Counted from the stretch's first letter, positions 42,412 to 50,456 are shown. The stretch is 64,000 nucleotides of DNA from Carboxydocella thermautotrophica (GCA_003054495.1 CP028514.1:422501-486500), one strand, 5' to 3'. The notes: generated from the letters alone by a model not told the origin. Program-made: numbers and translations.

Positions 42412-43202
42412 CTCGATGAGGATTTCAACAAGGCTTACAAAGCAGTAAGGAATTTCTTTTCCTCGACTAACATCGACCTTCCGCTGAACTGCATTATCCG
42501 CATGATAAACCCTCACCACCAGGCTGCCACTGCTATCAACCAGTCCCAGCACATCCCCATGGGCATTGACCAGATCGAAGTAGGCAGGAAGCTGGCGAAG
42601 GCAGAAAAAAGGGGGATTACTTCAGAGGTTATTGAAAAACTCCGCCTGGTAGTCAAAGGGCGGAACAACCGGGTAGCGTCTTTGGAGAAAAAGCTAGCTG
42701 AGTTTGATGCCCACCGGCAGAGCGGCACGATACCAAAGGTAATCTTTGGCGGCAGAAAACTCTGGGAAAGAATCTGCAAGGGGCCTTTCCCTTTGCGAAG
42801 ATGGTGGAAGCGGTGTGCAGAAGGGTTGTCAAGGAAAGGATACCCTTCGAGCTTGTACCTGCCCGGCACACGTCCACCATAGGTTACTGGAAGTACATGG
42901 AGCGTTATGCCGTCCCGGTACACTGTGCTGCAGCACTGGTTATTGGCCGCCGGGCGATGGGCTTTAGGGAACGGGTAACGAAAGAGCTTCAGCAACTGGT
43001 AACCCAAATCAAGCAAGACCTAACCTGTAAAGTCAATCCTAATATACCGAGGGAAGGAAAAGGGATGACCCGCAGGGTCAGGGCCTGCTTGAGGTGGCTG
43101 GATGGTAAGCTCCTGTTGCACAACGGGTTTGCCCGACAGCAGCAGGAGGCATATTACTCCGTCTGGCACGACCTCAAAAAACTTGCCCTGTCCTTACGGT
43201 AA
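42412..43202 (+). pseudogene. Degenerate TnpB-related transposase gene
   Basis: Two overlapping frames carry pieces of an IS605/IS1341 TnpB-related protein. The first, to 42882, has KLAKAEKRGITSEVIEKLR and IPKVIFGGRKLWERICKG. The second, to 43202, has ARHTSTIGYWKYMERYAV and HCAAALVIGRRAMGF, the RuvC-like C-terminal block of this group. A frameshift near 42800 and a missing N-terminus make it inactive. It lies between an intron 3' fragment and a structured, G+C-rich non-coding stretch. Confidence 0.7.
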
Positions 43203-43513
43203 CCCCGTTTAGCCGGTGTCGGGAAAACCGGTAGGCGTTCTAACAGGACGGTTCGGACGGCGGTGAGCTTGCCGCTTCTACTCCAGTTTACTTCGACCTG
43301 CTGGTGCCGAAAGACATTCCGAAGGCGAGCCTTGGGTACGGGAGAGGATAACCTCTTCGTTCGGGCTCCGGGTGGGACTCCCGGGCCGAGGTCCCCTGTC
43401 GCCCTGCCCCTCGGAGGGCAAATCAAATGTTCGGAAAGGAGGCGAAGACCTGGTCTGGGGGCCGGTTTGGCTGGAGATAAAAACAGTCAAGTTTTTTGAA
43501 CCAGGTGTAAATA
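43203..43513 (+). other. Non-coding stretch behind the TnpB remnant
   Basis: About 310 nt of G+C-rich sequence with several potential hairpins (for example CCGGGCCGAGGTCCCC and GCCCCTCGGAGGGC). No credible gene is present. By position it could be the right end of the IS element including an omega-RNA-like guide RNA region, but no end sequence could be confirmed. Confidence 0.35.
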
Positions 43514-44062
43514 ATGGACAAATTTTTTGTGAATAAGGACGAAGTGGTTTTAATGGTCATTGATATACAAGAGAGACTAGTTCCGGTAATGAAATATGGA
43601 AGTCAAATTATTAATAAGACAAATATCTTGCTAACTATAGCTAATAGGCTAAATATACCGGTGGTGGTTACACAACAGTATACAAAAGGCCTGGGAAAGA
43701 CAGTAGAAGAGGTTGCAAGCAACTTTAATCAAGTAACGATTTATGAAAAGATAACTTTTTCAGCATGTACAGACCAGTTGGTTGCGGATTTAAAGAAGAT
43801 AGGTAGACCGAAAATAATAGTTACAGGAATGGAGGCACACGTCTGTGTTTTCCAAACTGTTAGAGACTTATTGAAAATTGGATATAACGTTTTCGTTGTT
43901 AGTGATGCCGTTTGCTCACGTAGTAAAGAAAACTATTTGAATGCATTATCCTTAATGCAACAAATGGGAGCAGTCATTACCAATACTGAATCTGTATTCT
44001 TTGATTTGATGAAAGAGGCGGGGACACCAGAGTTTAAGGAATTATCTCGTTTAATCAAATAA
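43514..44062 (+). CDS. Isochorismatase-family hydrolase
   Basis: A 182-residue cysteine hydrolase of the isochorismatase/nicotinamidase superfamily. The catalytic Asp is D17 in VIDIQERLVPVM, the Lys is in TKGLGKTVEEV, and the Cys lies in TGMEAHVCVFQTVRDLL near residue 111. Subgroups close to this act as YcaC-like hydrolases of unknown substrate. AGGTG precedes the ATG by 8 nt. It stands alone, with a terminator at 44136. Confidence 0.88.
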   Translation: MDKFFVNKDEVVLMVIDIQERLVPVMKYGSQIINKTNILLTIANRLNIPVVVTQQYTKGLGKTVEEVASNFNQVTIYEKITFSACTDQLVADLKKIGRPKIIVTGMEAHVCVFQTVRDLLKIGYNVFVVSDAVCSRSKENYLNALSLMQQMGAVITNTESVFFDLMKEAGTPEFKELSRLIK

Positions 44063-44135
44063 CCGAAATCGCCAAGGGCAAAGCCTATGTCTTTAATTTT
44101 GTTACTGCTTGTGGCTAATAAATGTAAGCATAAAT

Positions 44136-44162
44136 AAAAGGGGCTGGTGATATGCCCCTTTT
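44136..44162 (+). terminator. Terminator of the isochorismatase-fold gene
   Basis: A perfect 9-bp stem AAAAGGGGC / GCCCCTTTT with a 9-nt loop, whose 3' arm supplies the T tract. Confidence 0.85.
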
Positions 44163-44240
44163 ACTTATGTCGAAACTAATAAACCAAGCTGGTATTCGCA
44201 TAAACTTTACTGAATTTTAGTCTGAAATGGGGGAGGTAGA

Positions 44241-46118
44241 GTGCGGAGACCGGTGATTTTTTTTCTCTCCTGGCGTCAGTTAAAATTTACCACATATGTT
44301 TTTATTATACTAGTTATAGTTATTTTTGTCTATAGAATTGGCTGGGAACTGGCCCGCCAGGTTTTTTATCCCCTCTGGCCCAGGGTGATTGTGATTGACC
44401 CGGGCCACGGCGGCATTGATGGTGGGGCTAATTGCCCCGGTTTTCTGGAAAAGGAGATCAATCTGGCGATAGCCCTGAAGCTGCGGCAGGAGCTGGAACA
44501 GCAGGGGGTCAAGGTGATTATGACCAGGGAAGATGACAAAGCCTTACAGGACGAAGTAAAGCGTTATACTTCCCGGCATCGGCAGGACCTGACGTCACGG
44601 ATCGAAATAATTGAAAATTACCGGCCTGATTTATTTGTCAGCATCCACGTCAATGCCAATCCGCGGCGGCCCCAGACCTCCGGTCCCATGGTCTTTTATA
44701 ACCGGCGGATACCAGCCGCTGCTCAACTGGCTACTCTGGTTCAGCAAAAACTGAATGAGGCGGCTGTAGAGGAGGGAGGCAAGCCCCATCAGGCCCGTCC
44801 GGCGGAATATTATTTGCTGCGACATAGTTCTTACCCCGGCTTGATCATTGAAACAGGCTTTATGACCAATACCAGGGAACGGGAGCTATTAAAACAGGAA
44901 GCCTATCAGAAACGGCTGGCAGAACAGATTGCGGCCGGTATCTATGCTTACTTCCTGCAACAGGATATTCCTGTACCTGAGCCGACTGCAACAAAAACTA
45001 CACTGGCTGCCGATGGGCCTGGCTTACAGGTATATTTCCCCACGGCCGATGGGGAAAAGCTGGTGGCTGTTAGCCTGCCGGGGGAAGTGAAAACCTGGGC
45101 CCAGCCGCACAACAGTAAGGAACTGGTGCGTTTGCTGGTGGAACAGCTGCTGGCCGGGCCTCCGCAACAGGGTTTGGAGCCGGTTTTCGTGCTCGACACC
45201 AGGTTATTGGGAGTGGAGATAGATAACGGGATTGCAGTCCTCAATTTCTCGACGGCAGCAGTACCCACTGCGGGGGGCAGTTGCCAGGAACAACTGGCTC
45301 TCTGGGCCTTGACGGAAACAGTTTGCAGTATACCGGGTATCAATGGGGTCAAAGTGCTGATTAATGGTCAAGAACGGGAGACTTTTGGAAAACATCTGGA
45401 TCTAACCCGGGTTTTAACCCCCATCAAACCCAAATTAAAGGTAGCTATCGTAATCGATGACCTGGCCGGGAGCAATCGGGGTCTGGAGGAAATGCTGGCT
45501 TTGCGGCGACCATTAACCCTGGCCATTATGCCCAAACTGGAATTGACCCGGCCCACGGCGGAAAAAGTTCATCGTCTGGGTTATCAGGTCTTTTTGCATC
45601 TGCCGATGGAGCCGGAAAAAGGGAAGAAAAGCTGGCTGGGGCCTGGGGCTGTGACGGCAGATATGACTCCAGCACAGGTGCGCCAGACGGTGCTGGAGGA
45701 TCTGGCAGATGTCCCCTATGCCAGCGGCATGAATAATCATATGGGGTCAAAAATCACCAGGCGCAAGGATTTGATGTACGAGGTGCTCAGGGTAGCCAAG
45801 GAGAAAAACCTGATCTATCTGGACAGCCGTACAACGGAGGATACAGTTGTGCCGGTCCTGGCCCGGGAGTTGAACATGACAGTGCTGGAACGTTCGGTCT
45901 TTTTGGATGACATCAATTCCGTGACGGCGATCAAGAAACAAATCCGCGAACTGGCCCGGGTTTGCAGGCAAAACGGAGAAGCTATTGCCATTGGCCATGT
46001 GGGGGTAACGGGACCCAATCTGGCCAAGGCTTTGCGGGAAATGGTGCCCTGGCTGGAGGAACAGGGGATTGAGCTGGTCTATGTGGCCGACCTGTGGTCG
46101 GAACGCAGCCGCAGATAA
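44241..46118 (+). CDS. Fused N-acetylmuramoyl-L-alanine amidase, GerM and polysaccharide-deacetylase-like protein
   Basis: A 625-residue exported protein with three domains. An N-terminal membrane anchor (about 10-35) leads into an Amidase_3 domain (about 50-240) with VIDPGHGGIDGG, the zinc His and Glu residues, SIHVNAN and ETGFMTN, as in CwlD. Residues about 265-390 form a GerMN domain (SKELVRLLVEQLLAGPP, GIAVLNFS). Residues about 400-620 are a divergent polysaccharide deacetylase (VAIVIDDLAGSNRG, FLHLPMEP, GMNNHMGSKITRR, YLDSRTT, GHVGVTG). All three relate to cortex or spore wall processing. GTG start with GGGGGAGG upstream. Confidence 0.9.
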   Translation: MRRPVIFFLSWRQLKFTTYVFIILVIVIFVYRIGWELARQVFYPLWPRVIVIDPGHGGIDGGANCPGFLEKEINLAIALKLRQELEQQGVKVIMTREDDKALQDEVKRYTSRHRQDLTSRIEIIENYRPDLFVSIHVNANPRRPQTSGPMVFYNRRIPAAAQLATLVQQKLNEAAVEEGGKPHQARPAEYYLLRHSSYPGLIIETGFMTNTRERELLKQEAYQKRLAEQIAAGIYAYFLQQDIPVPEPTATKTTLAADGPGLQVYFPTADGEKLVAVSLPGEVKTWAQPHNSKELVRLLVEQLLAGPPQQGLEPVFVLDTRLLGVEIDNGIAVLNFSTAAVPTAGGSCQEQLALWALTETVCSIPGINGVKVLINGQERETFGKHLDLTRVLTPIKPKLKVAIVIDDLAGSNRGLEEMLALRRPLTLAIMPKLELTRPTAEKVHRLGYQVFLHLPMEPEKGKKSWLGPGAVTADMTPAQVRQTVLEDLADVPYASGMNNHMGSKITRRKDLMYEVLRVAKEKNLIYLDSRTTEDTVVPVLARELNMTVLERSVFLDDINSVTAIKKQIRELARVCRQNGEAIAIGHVGVTGPNLAKALREMVPWLEEQGIELVYVADLWSERSRR

Positions 46119-46125
46119 TAAGATA

Positions 46126-46578
46126 CTATCTCATTTTTGGCACAGACCAACTTAAGATACCTATAGTAAATAATAATAAGATTATTAAAGGAATAAATTC
46201 CCTAGGAACTCTATCTATGTTAAATAATCTTTCAAAATCGTCAGAGGCGGCTAATATTACAAGTGGGCTACACCAAAGTGTAATGGCAGGTAAATATTTC
46301 TTAAGATTTGAATTTTCTTTGACCCAGGCATATATTGAAAAAAAAGGCCAGCCAATTGTGACTGCAAGGAAAATAATTGATAACCATACTGGCCAATTGC
46401 CATACAAACTATAGTAGGATAAATAAAAAAAAGCAATAGAAATAAGTGAAACAAATATAAGTATCTTTATCATCTTGATTAATTTATTTAATTCTTCATG
46501 CTCCTTGTTACTAGATAGTTTTAGAGTGAAGAGAAAGAAAACGGCAAAACCAAGCATACCCCAAATAATTAAAAACAT
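46126..46578 (-). CDS. Small integral membrane protein
   Basis: A 150-residue protein with about four hydrophobic segments (FLIIWGMLGFAVFFLFTL; ILIFVSLISIAFFYLSYYS; VWLSIIFLAVTIGWPFF; FIPLIILLLFTIGILSW). No family was recognised. The start MFLIIWG at 46578 has GGAGG and a repeated GAGGTA stretch upstream; a longer frame would cross the terminator hairpin at 46635-46669 and is rejected. Confidence 0.7.
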   Translation of the reverse strand: MFLIIWGMLGFAVFFLFTLKLSSNKEHEELNKLIKMIKILIFVSLISIAFFYLSYYSLYGNWPVWLSIIFLAVTIGWPFFSIYAWVKENSNLKKYLPAITLWCSPLVILAASDDFERLFNIDRVPREFIPLIILLLFTIGILSWSVPKMR

Positions 46579-46634
46579 CACCTCTACCTCTACCTCCTTC
46601 AATAAGGTTTGTTGAGATAGATATGTAAAATTTA

Positions 46635-46669
46635 CTGTACAAGGAGCCATATACAGGCCCCTTGTACAG
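46635..46669 (-). terminator. Terminator hairpin of the secreted-protein gene
   Basis: A 14-bp stem with one mismatch (CTGTACAAGG-GCC arms, 7-nt loop). On the minus strand it follows the stop of the 46676-46978 gene and is followed by TAAATTTT. Confidence 0.75.
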
Positions 46670-46675
46670 TAATAG

Positions 46676-46978
46676 TTAATATTTATCCGGAATAGGTAGT
46701 AGTTTGGTATTATATGTTCCTTTTTTTCCATCAACTGTTATTCTATAATATTGTGCTGGTTCACCGAATTTTCTTTTCGCAGAGCCGTGGATACTTAATT
46801 CTCCGTTGGAATATTTTACGAGTTTAACTTTGTCAAGAATTACTTCACTATTGGAGTCTGCTTTAAGCTCCTTGCTTTCAACAACAGTATTATTCTCTTT
46901 GAGCGTTGCAAAAGCCTGACCATTTATTGAGAGCATAAAGAAAGTTAATACTAAACCAATTATATGACGAATTTTCAT
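46676..46978 (-). CDS. Small secreted protein of unknown function
   Basis: A 100-residue protein with a clear signal peptide (MKIRHIIGLVLTFFMLSING then QAFA, cleavage likely near residue 24). A short polar mature part follows, probably beta-rich (VILDKVKLVKYSNGELSIHG). No family was recognised. GGGAGGAAC precedes the ATG. It ends at its own terminator and is separate from the membrane-protein gene downstream. Confidence 0.7.
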   Translation of the reverse strand: MKIRHIIGLVLTFFMLSINGQAFATLKENNTVVESKELKADSNSEVILDKVKLVKYSNGELSIHGSAKRKFGEPAQYYRITVDGKKGTYNTKLLPIPDKY

Positions 46979-47035
46979 TTCTGTTCCTCCCTTCCAATAT
47001 TATTCTTTGGGCGTCCAATAAAATTATAGAATATC

Positions 47036-47051
47036 AAAAAAAAAAAAAAAA
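47036..47051. repeat. A16 homopolymer run
   Basis: Sixteen consecutive A residues in the intergenic region between divergent genes. Such tracts are prone to slippage or miscounting. Confidence 0.9.
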
Positions 47052-47098
47052 CAACCATTATTTCCCAGCAAATTTCGCCAAATTATTCATTTTTCTGC

Positions 47099-47139
47099 CA
47101 CAATTCGGCCTTAGTTTTGTCACAATCGAGGGGTATACT
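47099..47139 (+). promoter_or_regulatory. Promoter region of SHOCT/DUF2680 copy 1
   Basis: A -10-like TATACT (47134-47139) follows two direct CACAAT elements at 47099-47104 and 47121-47126, spaced by 22 bp (two helical turns). No good -35 is present, which suggests activator dependence. The block is repeated exactly in copy 2. Confidence 0.5.
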
Positions 47140-47177
47140 AAAGACAAGAGGAGGAACACGAAAGGAGTTGAGGTAAG

Positions 47178-47447
47178 ATGATGATGGGACGCTGGTTTGG
47201 CGGTTGGGGATATGATCCCTTTATTGATGGAGGAGGTTGGTGGATGATGGGAATTGGCATGCTGTTCAATATCCTGTTCTGGGGAGCTTTGATTTACCTG
47301 GCGATCAGATTCTTGAACAAAAGCAGTGTTAACGGTTTTGACGGTAATCAGAGCGAAAACCCGGAAGAAATACTGCGTAAGCGCTATGCCCGGAGTGAAA
47401 TCACCCGGGAAGAATACCAGCAAATGCTGGCAGACCTGAAAAAATAA
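47178..47447 (+). CDS. SHOCT-domain membrane protein, copy 1
   Basis: An 89-residue protein: Gly/Trp-rich N-terminus (GRWFGGWGYDPF), one membrane helix (MLFNILFWGALIYLAIRFL, about 29-47) and a C-terminal SHOCT motif (PEEILRKRYARSEITREEYQ). SHOCT domains are short oligomerisation-type modules often found in membrane proteins. GAGGTAAG precedes the ATG. It pairs with the DUF2680 gene 16 nt downstream and is nearly identical to the copy at 48140. Confidence 0.85.
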   Translation: MMMGRWFGGWGYDPFIDGGGWWMMGIGMLFNILFWGALIYLAIRFLNKSSVNGFDGNQSENPEEILRKRYARSEITREEYQQMLADLKK

Positions 47448-47463
47448 AAGGAGGATGATGGAC

Positions 47464-47826
47464 ATGAAAAAGAAATGGTTAGCTCTGGTAGCGGCAGTAC
47501 TTCTGGTGGCCTTTGCGGTTCCGGCCTTTGCGGCCATCACTGACGCTCAGAAGAAGGAAATCCTGGACTTGCAAAAACAAATTGTCGAGTTACGCAAGAA
47601 GATGGTTGACAAGTATGTGGAAGCGGGGCAACTAACCCCTGAACAAGGGAAGCTGATGAAAGAGCGTATGGACCAGATGGAAAAGTACCGGGAACAAAAC
47701 GGAATCCTACCCGGGCCTGGTATGATGCAAGGTGGCGGCTGTGGGGGATTTGGTTTTGGTGCTAATGGCGGTTTCGGCGGGCCCATGATGCGGGGCGGCT
47801 GGGGCGCTCAAGCTCAGGGATTGTAA
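47464..47826 (+). CDS. DUF2680 secreted protein, copy 1
   Basis: A 120-residue exported protein with a signal peptide (MKKKWLALVAAVLLVAFAVP then AFA). A DUF2680/YckD-type helical core follows (ITDAQKKEILDLQKQIVELR; AGQLTPEQGKLMKERMDQME) and then a Gly-rich tail with MRGGWG. Its role is unknown. The ATG at 47464 has AAAAGGAGG 10 nt upstream; ATGs at 47455 and 47458 overlap or crowd that site. It forms an operon with the SHOCT gene. Confidence 0.85.
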   Translation: MKKKWLALVAAVLLVAFAVPAFAAITDAQKKEILDLQKQIVELRKKMVDKYVEAGQLTPEQGKLMKERMDQMEKYREQNGILPGPGMMQGGGCGGFGFGANGGFGGPMMRGGWGAQAQGL

Positions 47827-47829
47827 GTG

Positions 47830-47858
47830 AAAGGGGCTGAGATAGCCCCTTTTCTTAT
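47830..47858 (+). terminator. Terminator of copy 1
   Basis: A perfect 9-bp stem AAAGGGGCT / AGCCCCTTT followed by TCTTATT. Confidence 0.88.
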
Positions 47859-48060
47859 TGCTGGTCAGATTTGCCGACCTTATACCCGCGTTGCCAGTAT
47901 CTCGATTCTCTAGGCAGTAATAATATCTTTATTATATGGATCGATAGCTATAACCTTTTTAGTTTCAGTAGCCAACTATACCTGTAATTTGCAGCCCCGC
48001 CATATCAAAAAACCAACTAGTATTTGCCAACAATTATCGCCAAATTATTCATTTTTCTGC

Positions 48061-48101
48061 CACAATTCGGCCTTAGTTTTGTCACAATCGAGGGGTATAC
48101 T
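48061..48101 (+). promoter_or_regulatory. Promoter region of SHOCT/DUF2680 copy 2
   Basis: The same CACAAT pair (48061-48066 and 48083-48088) and TATACT (48096-48101) as in copy 1, with identical spacing. Confidence 0.5.
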
Positions 48102-48139
48102 AAAGACAAGAGAAGGAACACGAAAGGAGTTGAGGTAAG

Positions 48140-48409
48140 ATGATGATGGGACGCTGGTTTGGCGGCTGGGGATATGATCCCTTTATTAATGGAGGAGGTT
48201 GGTGGATGATGGGCATTGGCATGCTGTTCAATATCCTGTTCTGGGGAGCTTTGATTTACCTGGCGATCAGATTCTTGAACAAAGGCGGTTTTGGCAGTTT
48301 CGGCGGTAACCATGGTGAAACTCCGGAAGAAATTCTGCGCAAGCGCTATGCCCGGGGTGAAATTACCCGGGAGGAATACCAGCAAATGCTGGAAGATTTA
48401 AAAAAATAG
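48140..48409 (+). CDS. SHOCT-domain membrane protein, copy 2
   Basis: An 89-residue paralogue of the gene at 47178, identical in the Trp-rich N-terminus and membrane helix. It differs mainly in the linker (GGFGSFGGNHGETPEE instead of SSVNGFDGNQSENPEE). The SHOCT motif and ribosome-binding site are kept, so it looks functional. Linker variation with strict ends indicates selection on the membrane and SHOCT parts. Confidence 0.85.
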   Translation: MMMGRWFGGWGYDPFINGGGWWMMGIGMLFNILFWGALIYLAIRFLNKGGFGSFGGNHGETPEEILRKRYARGEITREEYQQMLEDLKK

Positions 48410-48425
48410 GAGGAGGATGATGAAG

Positions 48426-48788
48426 ATGAAAAAGAAATGGTTAGCTCTGGTAGCGGCAGTACTTCTGGTGGCTTTTGCGGTTCCGGCTTTTGCGGCCATC
48501 ACTGACGCTCAGAAGAAGGAAATCCTGGATCTGCAAAAACAAATCGTTGAGCTGCGCAAGAAGATGATCGACAAGTATGTGGAAGCCGGGCAACTAACTC
48601 CTGAACAGGGTAAACTGATGAAGGACCGCATGGACCAGATGGAAAAATACCGGGAACAAAACGGAATCCTGCCCGGGCCTGGCATGATGCAAGGTGGCGG
48701 CTGTGGGGGATTTGGTTTTGGTGCTAATGGCGGTTTCGGCGGGCCCATGATGCGGGGCGGCTGGGGCGTTCAAACTCAGGGATTGTAA
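48426..48788 (+). CDS. DUF2680 secreted protein, copy 2
   Basis: A 120-residue near-identical paralogue of the gene at 47464, with the same signal peptide and Gly-rich tail and only a handful of substitutions (for example KMIDKYV for KMVDKYV). GGAGGAGG lies upstream. The two copies are probably expressed under the same conditions. Confidence 0.85.
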   Translation: MKKKWLALVAAVLLVAFAVPAFAAITDAQKKEILDLQKQIVELRKKMIDKYVEAGQLTPEQGKLMKDRMDQMEKYREQNGILPGPGMMQGGGCGGFGFGANGGFGGPMMRGGWGVQTQGL

Positions 48789-48790
48789 GG

Positions 48791-48818
48791 AAAAGGGGGG
48801 TAGATAGCCCCCTTTTTT
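48791..48818 (+). terminator. Terminator of copy 2
   Basis: A stem of AAAAGGGGG with CCCCCTTTT, followed by further T residues. Confidence 0.88.
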
Positions 48819-48824
48819 ATTTTA

Positions 48825-49073
48825 TTAAATCTTGCAAAGCGGTAAGGAATTTTTTTCTTCATTTAAAAGGTATTTATTTTTATCCTTTATTTTTTTTACA
48901 TGTTCAAGACTGGTAAACTCAAAATCTACTTTAGCTAAACCATTTTTATACGAAATTAGATATGTTGTCTGATACTCATCATTAATTATTTTTTGCATTT
49001 CTTTTTCCACAAAGGGAGCACTAGCATGCATACGATTTTGCAAAACTAAAATACTAGTATCTGTAAATTGAGG
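48825..49073 (-). pseudogene. Possible gene remnant upstream-open frame
   Basis: An open frame of about 80 codons between the ybaN stop and the terminator of copy 2, containing SAPFVEKEMQKIINDEYQTT and DFEFTSLEHVKKIKDKNKYL. There is no ribosome-binding site and the only start candidates are an internal TTG and ATG. It may be a truncated gene end; the family was not recognised. Confidence 0.3.
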
Positions 49074-49082
49074 ACAATAATA

Positions 49083-49469
49083 TTATTCCTTTTCAGAGGT
49101 AAGCTTTTTCGGCGTGGATGTAGGTAAGCGGTAAAGATAAGTGCTGACTCCGAGAGCGGACATGACCAGGAGCATTTGCACTGGTAAGTTATTACGTAGC
49201 ATCCAAATTGAAAAGCCAATAGAGAGGTTGAGCATGAGCAGAGAAATAACTTTGGCCCGTAGACTAATTGTACGGGTTTTTTCCCATTGTCTTAAGGGTG
49301 GACCAAAAATGTGATGGCTTAACAGCCACCGATGGGCTTTGGTTGAACTTCTGGCAAAACAGGCTGCAGCTAACAGCAAAAAGGGGGTAGTGGGTAAAAC
49401 TGGCAAAAACATACCCAGTATCCCTAATACGACAAAAAGAAAACCTAAAATAACCAGAATACTGCGCAT
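49083..49469 (-). CDS. YbaN-family (DUF454) membrane protein
   Basis: A 128-residue inner-membrane protein with the DUF454 signature GFLFVVLGILGMFLPVLPTT followed by PFLLLAAACFARSS and the amphipathic RWLLSHHIFGPPLRQWE. Three or four hydrophobic segments are visible. The function is unknown, but the family is frequently near iron or haem genes. It follows the DUF2325 gene after 37 nt in a probable operon behind a Fur-like box. Confidence 0.88.
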   Translation of the reverse strand: MRSILVILGFLFVVLGILGMFLPVLPTTPFLLLAAACFARSSTKAHRWLLSHHIFGPPLRQWEKTRTISLRAKVISLLMLNLSIGFSIWMLRNNLPVQMLLVMSALGVSTYLYRLPTSTPKKLTSEKE

Positions 49470-49506
49470 CCCTTTCCCCCTTTCATGAAAAATTTATTCG
49501 CCTCTA

Positions 49507-49830
49507 TTATATCGTAGCTTTCACCTGCGAATCACTAGACATTTGCATTTTATCCCTGAAATGTAACAAAGCTTTTCTCAACTCACAAGTTCCCCGTCTG
49601 GAAAACACAATGGGAAGTTGGCGGCGTTTGGCCTGTTCCTTTATAACATCCATCAGTCCGTGGCTCACAAAATCGTAAAAAACGAGTACAATTTCCACAT
49701 TGGCAGGGATACTTTTTTTCCTGGTTTTGGCTTTACGACCGCTCCAGTGAATTATTTCTTTACAACCATATTGTTTCAGTTCTTTTGGGATGTTACCAAG
49801 TTGATCGGCCCCAACCAGCAAGACTGTCAA
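49507..49830 (-). CDS. DUF2325 protein
   Basis: A 107-residue Rossmann-like protein of the DUF2325 family: N-terminal VLLVGADQLGNIPKEL, central VEIVLVFYDFVSHGLMDVI, and PIVFSRRGTCELRKAL near the end, the pattern shared by this family. The function is unknown. TTG start with GGAGGTGAG upstream. First gene of a probable two-gene operon with ybaN. Confidence 0.82.
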   Translation of the reverse strand: MTVLLVGADQLGNIPKELKQYGCKEIIHWSGRKAKTRKKSIPANVEIVLVFYDFVSHGLMDVIKEQAKRRQLPIVFSRRGTCELRKALLHFRDKMQMSSDSQVKATI

Positions 49831-49863
49831 AACAGCTCACCTCCATTTTACCCCCATATGTAT

Positions 49864-49888
49864 AGAGAATGATTTTCATTTTCATTAT
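49864..49888 (-). promoter_or_regulatory. Fur-like box
   Basis: GAGAATGATTTTCATTTTCA resembles the Fur consensus of interlocking TGATAAT-type repeats. It sits 35-60 bp upstream of the DUF2325 start, a suitable place for iron-dependent repression of DUF2325 and ybaN. Confidence 0.6.
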
Positions 49889-49932
49889 ATGCTTTCTTTT
49901 CAGCAATGTCAAGACAAAGTGTTCTCATAAAA

Positions 49933-49969
49933 GCCAAAAACTGCCGCCCAACGGACGGCAGTTTTTGGC
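49933..49969 (-). terminator. Terminator of the coat-protein operon
   Basis: A perfect 14-bp stem (49933-49946 with 49956-49969) with A/T-rich outer ends, immediately behind the stop of the minus-strand coat gene. Its T tract is part of the stem, so it could act in both directions. Confidence 0.88.
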
Positions 49970-49970
49970 C

Positions 49971-50249
49971 TTACTGCATTTGCAATTGCTGGGTAGCCTG
50001 GTTGATCTGATTTTGCACCCGGGCCAGTTCCTGTACAGTAGCAGCCTGAACCTGATACCAGCCCCGCTGGTTCATGGCCTGCCAGATTTGCTTCTGGTGA
50101 TCCAGGGTCTTATTGAGGATATTCTGGCAGTCGGTGCGGAGAGCGTCATTGGCGCACTCCAGTACGCACATCAACATATGCTGGGCTGAGGCTTTGTGGT
50201 CAGAGAGCAACAGTTGCATTAAATCCTGGTCATTCAGTTTGGCGGGCAT
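49971..50249 (-). CDS. CotF-like spore coat protein
   Basis: A 92-residue helical protein of the CotF type: LNDQDLMQLLLSDHKASAQH, MLMCVLECANDALRTDCQ and a Gln-rich tail (VQNQINQATQQLQMQ). Such proteins belong to the spore coat of Bacillota. The ATG at 50249 has GGAGG 8 nt upstream; a GTG at 50258 overlaps it. It follows a smaller coat-like gene after 12 nt. Confidence 0.8.
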   Translation of the reverse strand: MPAKLNDQDLMQLLLSDHKASAQHMLMCVLECANDALRTDCQNILNKTLDHQKQIWQAMNQRGWYQVQAATVQELARVQNQINQATQQLQMQ

Positions 50250-50261
50250 AGCTTTCACCTC

Positions 50262-50456
50262 CTATTGCAAATTGGTCTGAATGTGACGGGAGAGAGTGTT
50301 AATGAAATTCTGATGGTCGGCAATCATAGCCTGGCACATGCCTTTCAACTGGGGATCGGTGCAGTTTTCGGCGGCAAACTGCAAATGCTTGATACAGGCT
50401 GTTTCCATAGCGATGTGGTCATTGATCAGAGAAGCTTCTTTACCGGTTAAAGCCAT
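50262..50456 (-). CDS. Small CotF-related coat protein
   Basis: A 64-residue helical protein, ALTGKEASLINDHIAMETAC and MCQAMIADHQNFINTLSRHI, related in pattern to the N-terminal half of CotF-type proteins. The ATG at 50456 has AAAGGAGGG upstream, so the longer frame to 50492 is rejected. First gene of the two-gene coat operon. Confidence 0.8.
   Translation of the reverse strand: MALTGKEASLINDHIAMETACIKHLQFAAENCTDPQLKGMCQAMIADHQNFINTLSRHIQTNLQ

Larger units (their letters stand above)
47069..48820. repeat. Tandem duplication of a two-gene unit
   Basis: Promoter region, SHOCT gene, DUF2680 gene and terminator occur twice in direct orientation with a 962-bp period. Similarity is near-complete from about 47069/48031 to the gene ends. 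The sequence between copy 1's terminator and copy 2's promoter is unique. Confidence 0.92.

Noticed and set aside
46578..46734. N-terminal extension of the membrane-protein gene
   Set aside because: It would run through a 14-bp terminator hairpin and lacks a start signal; the start at 46578 has one.
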